Positions 1-5,091 are shown, counted from the stretch's first letter. The stretch is DNA of 5,248 nucleotides from an uncultured Sphingomonas sp. (GCA_934555855.1 CAKTFL010000179.1:1-5248); one strand, 5' to 3'. Notes: generated from the letters alone by a model not told the origin. Translations and numbers: made by a program.

Positions 1-934
1 CCCCTGGGGTACGCGACCATGCCGGCGCCGCAGTTCGCCGCGCCGTCCTCAATGTTGCCGAGCGCGCCCGCGGGTTGCGCGCCAACTCGTCCTCGCCCGC
101 CCGCACCGCCTTGCCGACCGCCTCGAAGCTGGGCGCGCGGGCATCGGTGGGCTCGGGAAGATGACGCGAACCCGAAGGGGCCGCGCCCGACCGATCGCGC
201 AGGAACCGCTTGACCAGCCGGTCCTCGAGCGAATGAAACGTCACCACCGCCAGCCGTCCGCCCGGCTTCAGCACCCGCTCCGCCGCCGCAAGCCCTTCGG
301 CCAGTTCGCCCAGCTCGCGATTCACATGGATGCGGATCGCCTGAAATGTGCGGGTCGCGGGATCCTTCTTGTCATGCGGCCGATGCCCCAGCGCGCGGCG
401 GACCACCGAGGCGAGTTCGCCTGTGCGGGTCAGCGGCCGCGCCGCCACGATCGCGCGCGCGACCCGGCGCGACTGGCGCTCCTCGCCATATTCATACAGC
501 ACGTCCGCGATCTCGTCCTCGTCGGCGGTGTTGACGAAGTCGGCGGCGGACATGCCGGCTTGGCTCATCCGCATGTCGAGCGGCCCATCCGCCTGGAACG
601 AGAAGCCCCGCTCCGCCTGGTCGAGCTGCATCGACGACACGCCGATATCCATGGTGACGCCATCCACCGGCGAATCGACGGCCTCGTCCATGCCGGAGAA
701 GTCGGCATGGACGAGGCTCAGTCCCTTGATCTGCGCGGCACGCCCGGCCTCGATCGCGTCGGGATCGCGGTCGAACGCGATCACCCGCGCCCCCTCCGCC
801 AGCAGCGCGCGCGTATAGCCGCCAGCGCCGAACGTCGCGTCCACCATCAACTCGCCGGGGGCAGGGGCGAGCGCGGCGACGACCTCGTCGAGCAGCACGG
901 GGACGTGGGGGCCGGAAGCAGGAGACGTGCTCAC
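1..934 (-). CDS. rsmH: 16S rRNA m4C1402 methyltransferase RsmH (3' end cut by window edge)
   Basis: RsmH uses S-adenosylmethionine to methylate N4 of C1402 in the 16S rRNA P-site, in the cytoplasm. The 311 codons seen match the family throughout. HVPVLLDEV lies at residues 10-18, and the AdoMet loop DATFGAGG at 32-39 is followed by FDRDPDAI at 54-61. [19 protein letters not shown] is at 95-113, [18 protein letters not shown] at 191-208, and [17 protein letters not shown] at 223-239. The tail [10 protein letters not shown] then AAPAW is typical of the C-terminus, so only a few codons should be missing beyond position 1. The start is GTG at 934-932, which overlaps the mraZ stop (GTGA), so translation is probably coupled to mraZ. 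RsmH proteins usually have about 310-330 residues. ftsL would be expected next, outside the window. Identification is firm; only the exact end is unseen. Confidence 0.97.
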   Translation of the reverse strand, partial: MSTSPASGPHVPVLLDEVVAALAPAPGELMVDATFGAGGYTRALLAEGARVIAFDRDPDAIEAGRAAQIKGLSLVHADFSGMDEAVDSPVDGVTMDIGVSSMQLDQAERGFSFQADGPLDMRMSQAGMSAADFVNTADEDEIADVLYEYGEERQSRRVARAIVAARPLTRTGELASVVRRALGHRPHDKKDPATRTFQAIRIHVNRELGELAEGLAAAERVLKPGGRLAVVTFHSLEDRLVKRFLRDRSGAAPSGSRHLPEPTDARAPSFEAVGKAVRAGEDELARNPRARSATLRTARRTAAPAWSRTPG

Positions 935-1431
935 AGCTGCACCCCCTTTTCGGCCATGTAGAAGCGGATCATCTTCTTCACGGTATTATCGAGCGACCCG
1001 TCGGCGAGGGCAGTCGCCGGGTCCCAGATTTCGATTCGGTTGTTCATGCCGAAGAAGAAGGCGTGCTGGCCGATATTGGCGTGAAAACGGGGAAAAGCGG
1101 GCATGATGAAGCGGCCCGACCCGTCGAACGGCACGGCCTCGCCCGTCATCGCGCGGCGCTGGATATTATAGTCGTAGCTGCCGTCGGCCGCGGTGTGCGC
1201 GGCCTCGTGCGCGTCGAGCTGCGCCGCCTTCACCTCGATATAGGCGGGGTCGTACGCCACCAGGCACTCCTGGAACTCATGCGGACCGATGATGATCGTG
1301 CCGCCGTCCTTGCCGTCCGGGCGCGGCGCGTTGGCGGCCAGCGTGGAGCGGAGCGCGTTGGGAATCGCGACCCGGCCCTTGTCGGCGACAAGGCCGATCC
1401 CGTGTCCCTGATAGCGTCCCCTGGTTGCCAC
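931..1431 (-). CDS. mraZ: Transcriptional regulator MraZ
   Basis: MraZ is a DNA-binding protein with two AbrB/SpoVT-like swapped-hairpin repeats. It is the first gene of the dcw cluster and in characterised bacteria represses or modulates its own operon. Both repeat signatures are visible: ADKGRVAIP at residues 16-24 and DGSGRFIMP at 103-111. The protein is 166 residues, a little longer than the roughly 145-150 of enterobacterial MraZ. The extra length seems to lie in the Asp/Gly-rich stretch near residues 37-45 and in the longer C-terminus. The start is GTG at 1431-1429. An in-frame TGA immediately precedes it (1434-1432), so no longer form is possible. A GAGG lies six bases upstream as a plausible ribosome binding site. 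The stop overlaps the rsmH start by four bases, which points to one transcript. The periodic G-tract region upstream is the likely autoregulatory target. Confidence 0.95.
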   Translation of the reverse strand: MATRGRYQGHGIGLVADKGRVAIPNALRSTLAANAPRPDGKDGGTIIIGPHEFQECLVAYDPAYIEVKAAQLDAHEAAHTAADGSYDYNIQRRAMTGEAVPFDGSGRFIMPAFPRFHANIGQHAFFFGMNNRIEIWDPATALADGSLDNTVKKMIRFYMAEKGVQL

Positions 1432-1548
1432 TCACGCCCTCGCACGGGGAGCAAAACTCCGCCGCCCCGGCAAACAGCCCTCGCTGCCTGCCGACCGGAT
1501 CAAAAACGAACAGCGGATCTGCCCCCTCTGTCACCCGTGGAGGTAACA

Positions 1549-1593
1549 TGGGTCACTTGGGGATACAACGGGATATTCGGGGAAACGGCGGGA
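1549..1593 (-). promoter_or_regulatory. Five G-tracts at exact 10-bp period upstream of mraZ (candidate MraZ operator)
   Basis: On the plus strand, runs of three or four G end at 1552, 1562, 1572, 1582 and 1592, exactly ten bases apart. Each is followed by A or T, giving units such as TGGGT, GGGGA, CGGGA. E. coli MraZ is known to bind TGGGN direct repeats separated by about five bases, that is, a 10-bp period. The match in period, core and position before mraZ suggests an autoregulatory operator. The G-rich strand here is the one opposite the mraZ coding strand, and the array is about 120 bp from the start codon. I could not assign a convincing -35/-10 for mraZ around it. The array is directly visible; its function is inferred. 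Confidence 0.6.
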
Positions 1594-1631
1594 AAATCCC
1601 TCTAGCTTGCGCTCTCCCACGGCACCTTCAG

Positions 1632-1659
1632 GCACGCACGAGGCAAGCCTCGCGCGCGC
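1632..1659 (-). terminator. 13-bp GC-rich hairpin after the small membrane protein gene (terminator-like, no U-tract)
   Basis: Read leftwards, GCGCGCGCGAGGC is followed by TT and then GCCTCGTGCGTGC. All 13 positions pair, two of them as G-U wobbles, and the innermost bases could open to a CUUG tetraloop. On the plus-strand RNA the same two positions would be A-C mismatches, so the structure favours leftward transcripts. It lies about 70 bases past the stop of the 1730-2008 gene and before the mraZ G-tract array, as an insulating terminator would. No U-tract follows, so intrinsic termination is uncertain. It may instead act as an RNA 3'-end stabiliser or a processing signal. Confidence 0.45.
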
Positions 1660-1690
1660 AAGTCACGCAAAACACGTCGAATATGTGAGA

Positions 1691-1706
1691 TCCCCGATTT
1701 TCCCCA
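1691..1706 (-). promoter_or_regulatory. Second G-tract pair, TGGGGAAAATCGGGGA, in mraZ orientation
   Basis: On the leftward strand TGGGGAAAATCGGGGA places two GGGGA units ten bases apart. This time they are on the same strand as mraZ. The pair resembles two-thirds of a classical MraZ box but lies about 260 bp from the mraZ start, just past the stop of the small membrane protein gene and beyond the hairpin. It may be an auxiliary site or chance in GC-rich DNA. The sequence is certain; the role is a guess. Confidence 0.3.
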
Positions 1707-1729
1707 GGGAAACAGCAGCTGCATGGGGT

Positions 1730-2008
1730 TCAACGCGCGGACGCGGCTGCGGGGGAGGATGCGTTGCCGGTGCTGGCGGTCACCCCCAGATCGGCAAGCG
1801 GCTCGCCGCTGCTGTCCGAATCGTTGGTCATCGCCATGTTGGCCACCACATCGGGCTGGGAAGCGCCGACGGTCGCAACGGGATGCTCGTGGCTGACTGC
1901 GCGCATGATCGTGCTGGCGACGGCGATCAACAGGATGACCGAGAACAGGCCGATGAGGCCCACTTTGGCCCGCTGCATCGCCTGGGAGGTTTCTTGCGCG
2001 ATCTTCAT
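1730..2008 (-). CDS. Small single-pass membrane protein, function unknown
   Basis: This is a 92-residue protein I cannot assign to a named family. Residues 1-15 are polar with K2, R13 and K15. Residues 16-35 (VGLIGLFSVILLIAVASTIM) form one clear membrane helix. The remaining 57 residues are Ala/Ser/Asp-rich and probably disordered. The positive-inside rule suggests a cytoplasmic N-terminus and a periplasmic tail. No cleavage site or lipobox is visible, so it looks like an inner-membrane anchored protein rather than a secreted one. The ATG at 2008-2006 has only a weak upstream GGAC. A good promoter (2021-2049) places the transcript start within a few bases of this ATG. The gene sits between the cysteine synthase gene and mraZ, read in the same direction. 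The strong helix, the promoter, and GC-ending codons like its neighbours' support a real gene, but position alone does not show a role in division. Confidence 0.75.
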   Translation of the reverse strand: MKIAQETSQAMQRAKVGLIGLFSVILLIAVASTIMRAVSHEHPVATVGASQPDVVANMAMTNDSDSSGEPLADLGVTASTGNASSPAAASAR

Positions 2009-2020
2009 GCGTTGTCCGAC

Positions 2021-2049
2021 TGTATAGCCGGATCATCCATTCGTGTCGA
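2021..2049 (-). promoter_or_regulatory. Candidate sigma70 promoter for the small membrane protein gene
   Basis: Read leftwards, TCGACA at 2049-2044 (five of six to TTGACA) is followed after exactly 17 bases by TATACA at 2026-2021 (four of six to TATAAT). Transcription would begin near 2014, leaving a leader of only about six bases before the ATG at 2008. This is the best core promoter visible in the window. It implies the small gene can be transcribed independently of the cysteine synthase gene that ends 27 bp upstream of the -35 element. Confidence 0.55.
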
Positions 2050-2064
2050 TTCGGACCGATTCGG
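2047..2064. repeat. Direct repeat CGATTCGG x2, 10-bp period, overlapping the -35 element
   Basis: CGATTCGG occurs at 2047-2054 and again at 2057-2064, ten bases apart, with a partial third copy (ATTCG) at 2038-2042. The first copy overlaps the -35 hexamer of the promoter at 2021-2049. Placement on one helical face beside a promoter suggests a protein binding site. The repeats are short, so chance is possible. Confidence 0.35.
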
Positions 2065-2075
2065 GAGGGAGTTGA

Positions 2076-3059
2076 TCAGGCCGGCACCGGCTCCGCCAGC
2101 CCTTTGGCGGCTCGCCATTCCGGGTTGTGCAGCGACGACAGATAGCGGAAGCCCGTGTCGCACAGGATGGTTGCCACCCGCGATCCCTGCCCCAGTTCGC
2201 GCGCCAGCCGCACCGCGCCCGCGACGTTGATGCCCGACGACAGGCCCAGGCACAGTCCTTCCTCGTCCAGCAGGCGGCGGACCCAGCCATAGCCCTCGGC
2301 ATCGGAGATGCGGTATTGCGTGTCGATCGGGGCGCCCTCCAGATTGGCGGTGATCCGCCCCTGGCCGATACCCTCGGCGACCGAGGAGCCTTCCGACCTC
2401 AACTCGCCATGCGCGTAATAGTCGAACAGCGCCGCACCATCGGGATCACTGAGCGCGATCCGGATCGCCTCGTCCTTCGCCTTCAGCCCCAGCCCCACGC
2501 CCGCCAGCGTACCGCCGGTGCCGACCGCGCAGGTGAAGCCGTCGATTCGGCCGTCCATCTGCGCCCAGATCTCCTCGGCAGTGCCGGTGATGTGCGCCCG
2601 GCGGTTGGCGACATTGTCGAACTGGTTGGCCCAGATCGCATTGTCGCGCTCTTCCGCCAGCCGGCGGCTGGTGTGCACGAAATGATAGGGGCTCGAATAA
2701 GGAGCGGCGGGGACCAGCACCAGCTCCGCGCCGAGTGCGCGCAGCGTGTCCATCTTTTCCCGGCTCTGCGTCTCGGGCATCACGATCACCGTGCGATACC
2801 CTTTCGCGTTCGCGACCAGCGCCAGGCCGATGCCCGTGTTGCCGGCGGTCCCCTCGACGATGGTGCCGCCCGGCTTCAGCGCCCCCCGCGCCTCCGCATC
2901 CTCGACGATGCCCAGCGCCGCGCGGTCCTTCACCGACGCGCCAGGATTGGCGAACTCGCACTTGCCGAAGATATCGGCCCCCGCCGCTTCGCTCGGACCT
3001 TTAAGCCGCACGAGTGGGGTGTTTCCGATAAGTGAAAGAGTGTCGGGAGCCGTCGTCAT
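2076..3059 (-). CDS. Cysteine synthase (O-acetylserine sulfhydrylase) family PLP enzyme
   Basis: This is a fold-type II PLP enzyme, probably making L-cysteine from O-acetylserine and sulfide in the cytoplasm. In the 327 residues, IGNTPLVRL is at 11-19 and NPGASVKDR at 38-46, with K44 as the expected Schiff-base lysine. EGTAGNTG at 69-76 is the Asn-loop that contacts substrate. QFDN is at 146-149, the phosphate-binding GTGGT at 180-184, EGIGQGRI at 229-236, and SSG at 274-276 near the pyridine nitrogen. YLSSLHNPEW near the end is also typical. The Asn-loop reads EGTAGNTG rather than the PTSGNTG of E. coli CysK, so this is a divergent subgroup; I therefore give no cysK or cysM symbol. The frame stays open upstream to 3560, but homology begins at the ATG at 3059, where only a poor ribosome binding site is seen. 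Cystathionine beta-synthase-like activity cannot be excluded. Confidence 0.9.
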   Translation of the reverse strand: MTTAPDTLSLIGNTPLVRLKGPSEAAGADIFGKCEFANPGASVKDRAALGIVEDAEARGALKPGGTIVEGTAGNTGIGLALVANAKGYRTVIVMPETQSREKMDTLRALGAELVLVPAAPYSSPYHFVHTSRRLAEERDNAIWANQFDNVANRRAHITGTAEEIWAQMDGRIDGFTCAVGTGGTLAGVGLGLKAKDEAIRIALSDPDGAALFDYYAHGELRSEGSSVAEGIGQGRITANLEGAPIDTQYRISDAEGYGWVRRLLDEEGLCLGLSSGINVAGAVRLARELGQGSRVATILCDTGFRYLSSLHNPEWRAAKGLAEPVPA

Positions 3060-3092
3060 CCCGGCTAGATGGTCGCCCCGGGTCCGCGCGGC

Positions 3093-3107
3093 AAGCGACC
3101 ATCGCTT
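3093..3107. promoter_or_regulatory. Perfect dyad AAGCGA-cca-TCGCTT in the divergent intergenic region
   Basis: AAGCGA at 3093-3098 and TCGCTT at 3102-3107 are perfect inverted copies with a 3-bp spacer. The dyad lies 34 bp upstream of the cysteine synthase ATG (3059) and 131 bp upstream of the glycosylase ATG (3239). Its position would suit an operator for the leftward gene. No clear promoter hexamers flank it, so the call rests only on symmetry and location. Confidence 0.3.
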
Positions 3108-3140
3108 TGGGCAGCTCAAGCGGGGCTGGTCCGACCCCGT

Positions 3141-3188
3141 CGCCCAGCCTCTCGCCCAGCCCCTCGCCCAGCCCCTCGCCGGGTCCCT
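3141..3188. repeat. 12-bp tandem repeat CGCCCAGCCCCT (three copies plus a degenerate fourth)
   Basis: Units begin at 3141, 3153 and 3165. The last two are identical and the first differs by one base (CGCCCAGCCTCT). A fourth at 3177-3188 has drifted (CGCCGGGTCCCT). The unit length is a multiple of three, so all frames stay open across it, giving Pro/Ser, Ala/Gln/Pro/Leu or Gly/Glu/Leu repeats. That explains the long spurious upstream extensions of both flanking genes. The array lies between divergent genes and is probably a slippage-prone minisatellite in non-coding DNA. Confidence 0.75.
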
Positions 3189-3238
3189 TGTCCGGCCAAC
3201 GCTCGACAGTGCCGCGCCCGGTGCGGCAAGGCGCGGAA

Positions 3239-3745
3239 ATGGCCACGCCTCTCGACCTGAAGCTCTGTTTTCCGCCGGCCGTCGATGCCCGCACCCGCGT
3301 GCTGGTGCTGGGCAGTCTGCCCGGTGAGCGGTCGCTCGCTGCCGGACGCTATTACGCCCACCCGCAGAACCAGTTCTGGCGATTGATCGGGACGGTGATC
3401 GAACAGGATCTTGCGGGCGTCGATTATCCCGATCGCCTGGACAGGCTGCTAGCCGCGAGTGTCGGCCTGTGGGACGTGGTCGGTTCGGCGCACCGGCAGG
3501 GCAGCAGCGACGCCGCCATTCGCGATCACCGGGCGAACGACCTGCCCGCGCTGGTCGCATCCCTGCCCGCCCTGCGCGCGGTGGCGTTCAACGGCGCCAC
3601 GGCTGCGCGGATCGGCGGGCGAAGCCTGGGGGCCGGCGCGCCCGACGTGGCGCGGGTCGCCCTGCCCTCGTCCAGTCCGCTCCACACGGTCGGCCTCGCC
3701 GCCAAGCTGCCGCAGTGGCTTGCCCTGCGCGCCTTTCTCGACTGA
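3239..3745 (+). CDS. Hypoxanthine/uracil DNA glycosylase, UDG superfamily family 6
   Basis: This is a base-excision repair enzyme that removes deaminated bases. Studied family 6 members act mainly on hypoxanthine from deoxyinosine. In the 168 residues, FPP at 11-13 and the strand RVLVLGSLPGERSL at 20-33 precede YYAHPQNQFW at 38-47. N44 is the expected catalytic asparagine. GLWDVVGSAHRQGSSDAAIRD spans 76-96, FNG is at 117-119, and the DNA-intercalating motif region LPSSSP is at 142-147. The length suits the family (about 160-170). I chose the ATG at 3239 because the homology begins right after it and AAGG lies seven bases upstream. The same frame is open back to 3032, but that extension is the translated 12-bp repeat. 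It diverges from the cysteine synthase gene across a 179-bp gap, and the lipoprotein gene follows after 80 bp. Confidence 0.92.
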   Translation: MATPLDLKLCFPPAVDARTRVLVLGSLPGERSLAAGRYYAHPQNQFWRLIGTVIEQDLAGVDYPDRLDRLLAASVGLWDVVGSAHRQGSSDAAIRDHRANDLPALVASLPALRAVAFNGATAARIGGRSLGAGAPDVARVALPSSSPLHTVGLAAKLPQWLALRAFLD

Positions 3746-3825
3746 GCGTTTCGGACCGCGAGCGATTGTTGCAAAAGCAAGAAAGCTTGACGCAATTTGC
3801 TGCATGCGCGAAGTCCGGAGACGCT

Positions 3826-4206
3826 ATGAAGAGCCCCCTTCTCCTTTCCGCCACCGCCGCGCTGCTGGCGCTGTCCGCTTGCGACAAGCCGCAGCCGCAG
3901 GTCGTCGATGCCAACCCCGATCCGATGGCGACCGAACTCGCCAATCGCGCCCCTGTCGAGCTGCCGCCCGCGATCAAGGCGGACAAGACGATGCGGTGCA
4001 AGGACAACAGCCTGGTCTATGTGACCTTCTTCGAGGGCGACAAGCAGGCGCTGGTCCGCACCGAGAAGACGGGCAGCCCGACCCGCCTCACCGCAACGGC
4101 CGCAGGCGCGCCGCTGACCGCCGAGGGCGGCTGGAAGCTGACCGGCTCGCCCAGCAACATCACCCTGACCCGCCCGGAAAAGGGTACGCTGACCTGCAAG
4201 GCGTAA
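3826..4206 (+). CDS. Small lipoprotein with an MliC-like two-cysteine domain
   Basis: A 126-residue lipoprotein. The signal peptide has K2, a hydrophobic core at 4-16 and the lipobox LSAC with C19 as the lipidated cysteine. Asp follows at +2 (D20); in E. coli that residue retains lipoproteins in the inner membrane, though the rule may not hold in alphaproteobacteria. After a Pro-rich linker to about residue 53, the domain at 56-126 is framed by C58 and C124, which probably form a disulfide. Its pattern (RC, short beta strands, an AL pair, a GGW turn, a final LTC) resembles the MliC/PliC family of c-type lysozyme inhibitors. The resemblance is weak, and the SGxxY loop typical of MliC is not evident. 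The start is supported by GGAG five bases upstream. It has its own terminator. Lipoprotein status is secure; the inhibitor role is only a suggestion. Confidence 0.85.
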   Translation: MKSPLLLSATAALLALSACDKPQPQVVDANPDPMATELANRAPVELPPAIKADKTMRCKDNSLVYVTFFEGDKQALVRTEKTGSPTRLTATAAGAPLTAEGGWKLTGSPSNITLTRPEKGTLTCKA

Positions 4207-4231
4207 CGGCCCGCAGCACACACGCATTTCC

Positions 4232-4260
4232 GGCCGGCGGCTTCAACCGCCGGCCTTTTT
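4232..4260 (+). terminator. Rho-independent terminator after the lipoprotein gene
   Basis: GGCCGGCGG at 4232-4240 pairs perfectly with CCGCCGGCC at 4247-4255 around the six-base loop CTTCAA, and TTTTT follows at 4256-4260. A 9-bp GC stem plus U-tract is a textbook intrinsic terminator. It begins 25 bases after the lipoprotein stop and isolates that gene from aat downstream. Confidence 0.92.
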
Positions 4261-4310
4261 CATGCGGGCCGATCCACAGGACCGGCATTTGAACATCGCC
4301 CCACCTGTGA

Positions 4311-4346
4311 CGGCTGCCCGTGACAACTTGTCAGTGGCGGCAGCCG
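4311..4346. promoter_or_regulatory. Nested inverted repeats upstream of aat
   Basis: The outer arms CGGCTGCC (4311-4318) and GGCAGCCG (4339-4346) are perfect inverted copies. Between them lies a second perfect dyad, TGACAA-c-TTGTCA (4321-4333). With a one-base spacer the inner dyad cannot fold as RNA, so a DNA-binding site for a dimeric regulator is more likely. Its right arm coincides with the candidate -35 hexamer of aat. Confidence 0.45.
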
Positions 4347-4355
4347 GCGTAACTT
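4328..4355 (+). promoter_or_regulatory. Candidate aat promoter, possibly giving a leaderless mRNA
   Basis: TTGTCA at 4328-4333 (five of six to TTGACA) is followed after 16 bases by TAACTT at 4350-4355 (three of six to TATAAT). Transcription would begin about seven bases later, at the ATG at 4363. No ribosome binding site is visible before that ATG, which fits a leaderless message. The weak -10 keeps confidence low. Confidence 0.35.
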
Positions 4356-4362
4356 CAACGTG

Positions 4363-5091
4363 ATGACCAGCCTCGACCCGCAGCTCGTGCTCGGCGCCTA
4401 TGCAGTGGGCGTGTTTCCGATGGCCGACAGCCGCGACGCGGCCGGCGTCTATTGGGTGGAGCCGCGCAGCCGGGCGGTGATGCCGCTCGACGGCTTCCGC
4501 CTGTCCCGTTCGCTGCGGAAGGTTATCGCGGCCGACCGGTTCCGGGTCACGGTCGACACCGCCTTTCGCGCTGTGGTCGCGTTGTGCGCCGAACAGGCCG
4601 AGGATCGGCCGGAGACCTGGATCAACTCCGGCATCGAGCAGGTGTTCGAGCGGTTGCACGAGATGGGCTTTGCCCACTCGGTCGAGTGCTGGGACGGCCA
4701 CCGCCTTGTCGGCGGCCTGTACGGCCTGGCGCTCGGCCGCGCCTTTTTCGGCGAATCGATGGTCAGCCGGGCGAGCAATGCCTCGAAGGTCGCGCTGGCG
4801 CACCTGGTCGCGAGATTGCAGGCGGGCGGCTATGCGCTGCTCGATTGCCAGTTCCAGACCGACCACCTCGCCTCGCTGGGCGCGGTGGAGATCAGCCGCG
4901 AGGCCTACGTCGCATTGCTTTCCGACGCGCTCTCGGGCGTGGTCGGGGCGCCGTCCTCGGCCGGCGCCGCAGATGCGGCGGCAGCCGGCGACTTCTTTGC
5001 CCTCGACCGGCCCGCCGGTGCGCCCGCGGGCGTCGTGTCCGGCCCCGTTTCGGGCCAGGTCATCGTGCAGCTCCTGGCCCACACGTCATAG
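4363..5091 (+). CDS. aat: Leucyl/phenylalanyl-tRNA--protein transferase
   Basis: Aat transfers Leu or Phe from aminoacyl-tRNA to proteins with N-terminal Arg or Lys, marking them for ClpS/ClpAP degradation (bacterial N-end rule), in the cytoplasm. In the 242 residues, GAYAVGVFPMAD is at 11-22, YWVEPRSRAVMPLDGF at 30-45, and TWINSGIEQVF then LHEMGFAHSVECW at 85-110. GGLYG with GRAFFGESM and NASKVAL follow at 117-145, then LLDCQFQTDHLASLGAVEISR at 159-179. The GNAT-like core ends near 195. The tail to FFALDRP and VSGPVSGQVIVQLLAHTS is, from memory, usual in alphaproteobacterial homologues. ATG at 4363 is preferred, with GTG at 4360 as an alternative adding one residue. No clear ribosome binding site is present. 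A terminator separates it from the upstream lipoprotein gene. Its last 187 bp overlap the opposing DUF2155 gene. Confidence 0.95.
   Translation: MTSLDPQLVLGAYAVGVFPMADSRDAAGVYWVEPRSRAVMPLDGFRLSRSLRKVIAADRFRVTVDTAFRAVVALCAEQAEDRPETWINSGIEQVFERLHEMGFAHSVECWDGHRLVGGLYGLALGRAFFGESMVSRASNASKVALAHLVARLQAGGYALLDCQFQTDHLASLGAVEISREAYVALLSDALSGVVGAPSSAGAADAAAAGDFFALDRPAGAPAGVVSGPVSGQVIVQLLAHTS

Noticed and set aside
161..961. 266-residue rightward open frame across the left part of the window
   Set aside because: It is antisense to rsmH, is Arg/His-rich with no recognisable domain, and exists because GC-ending codons leave few stops on the other strand.
1702..1727. Stem CCCC/GGGG enclosing the palindrome GCAGCTGC just after the small gene's stop
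   Set aside because: The outer stem is only four pairs with an asymmetric interior and no U-tract; too weak to call a terminator.
2127..3035. 302-residue rightward open frame
   Set aside because: It is antisense to the cysteine synthase gene, whose motifs are complete; the shadow is Arg/His/Gln-rich and has no family resemblance.
3032..3238. N-terminal extension of the glycosylase frame with a Pro/Ser repeat
   Set aside because: It is the translated tandem repeat; the domain starts just after the ATG at 3239, which has a suitably spaced AAGG.
3060..3560. Long N-terminal extension of the cysteine synthase frame (494 residues in all)
   Set aside because: The extension is Arg/Pro-rich, runs through the 12-bp repeat and antisense to the glycosylase gene; the family's N-terminus begins at the ATG at 3059.
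3746..3825. Possible promoter for the lipoprotein gene (TTGACG at 3787-3792 in an AT-richer patch)
   Set aside because: No acceptable -10 hexamer lies 16-18 bases downstream, so I cannot tell a promoter from plain spacer.
3459..4292. 277-residue rightward open frame spanning the glycosylase 3' end and the lipoprotein gene
   Set aside because: It is an out-of-frame reading of two well supported genes and their spacer, and even reads through the terminator.
4243..5082. 279-residue leftward open frame
   Set aside because: It is antisense to aat in a different frame from the DUF2155 gene and shows no recognisable domain.
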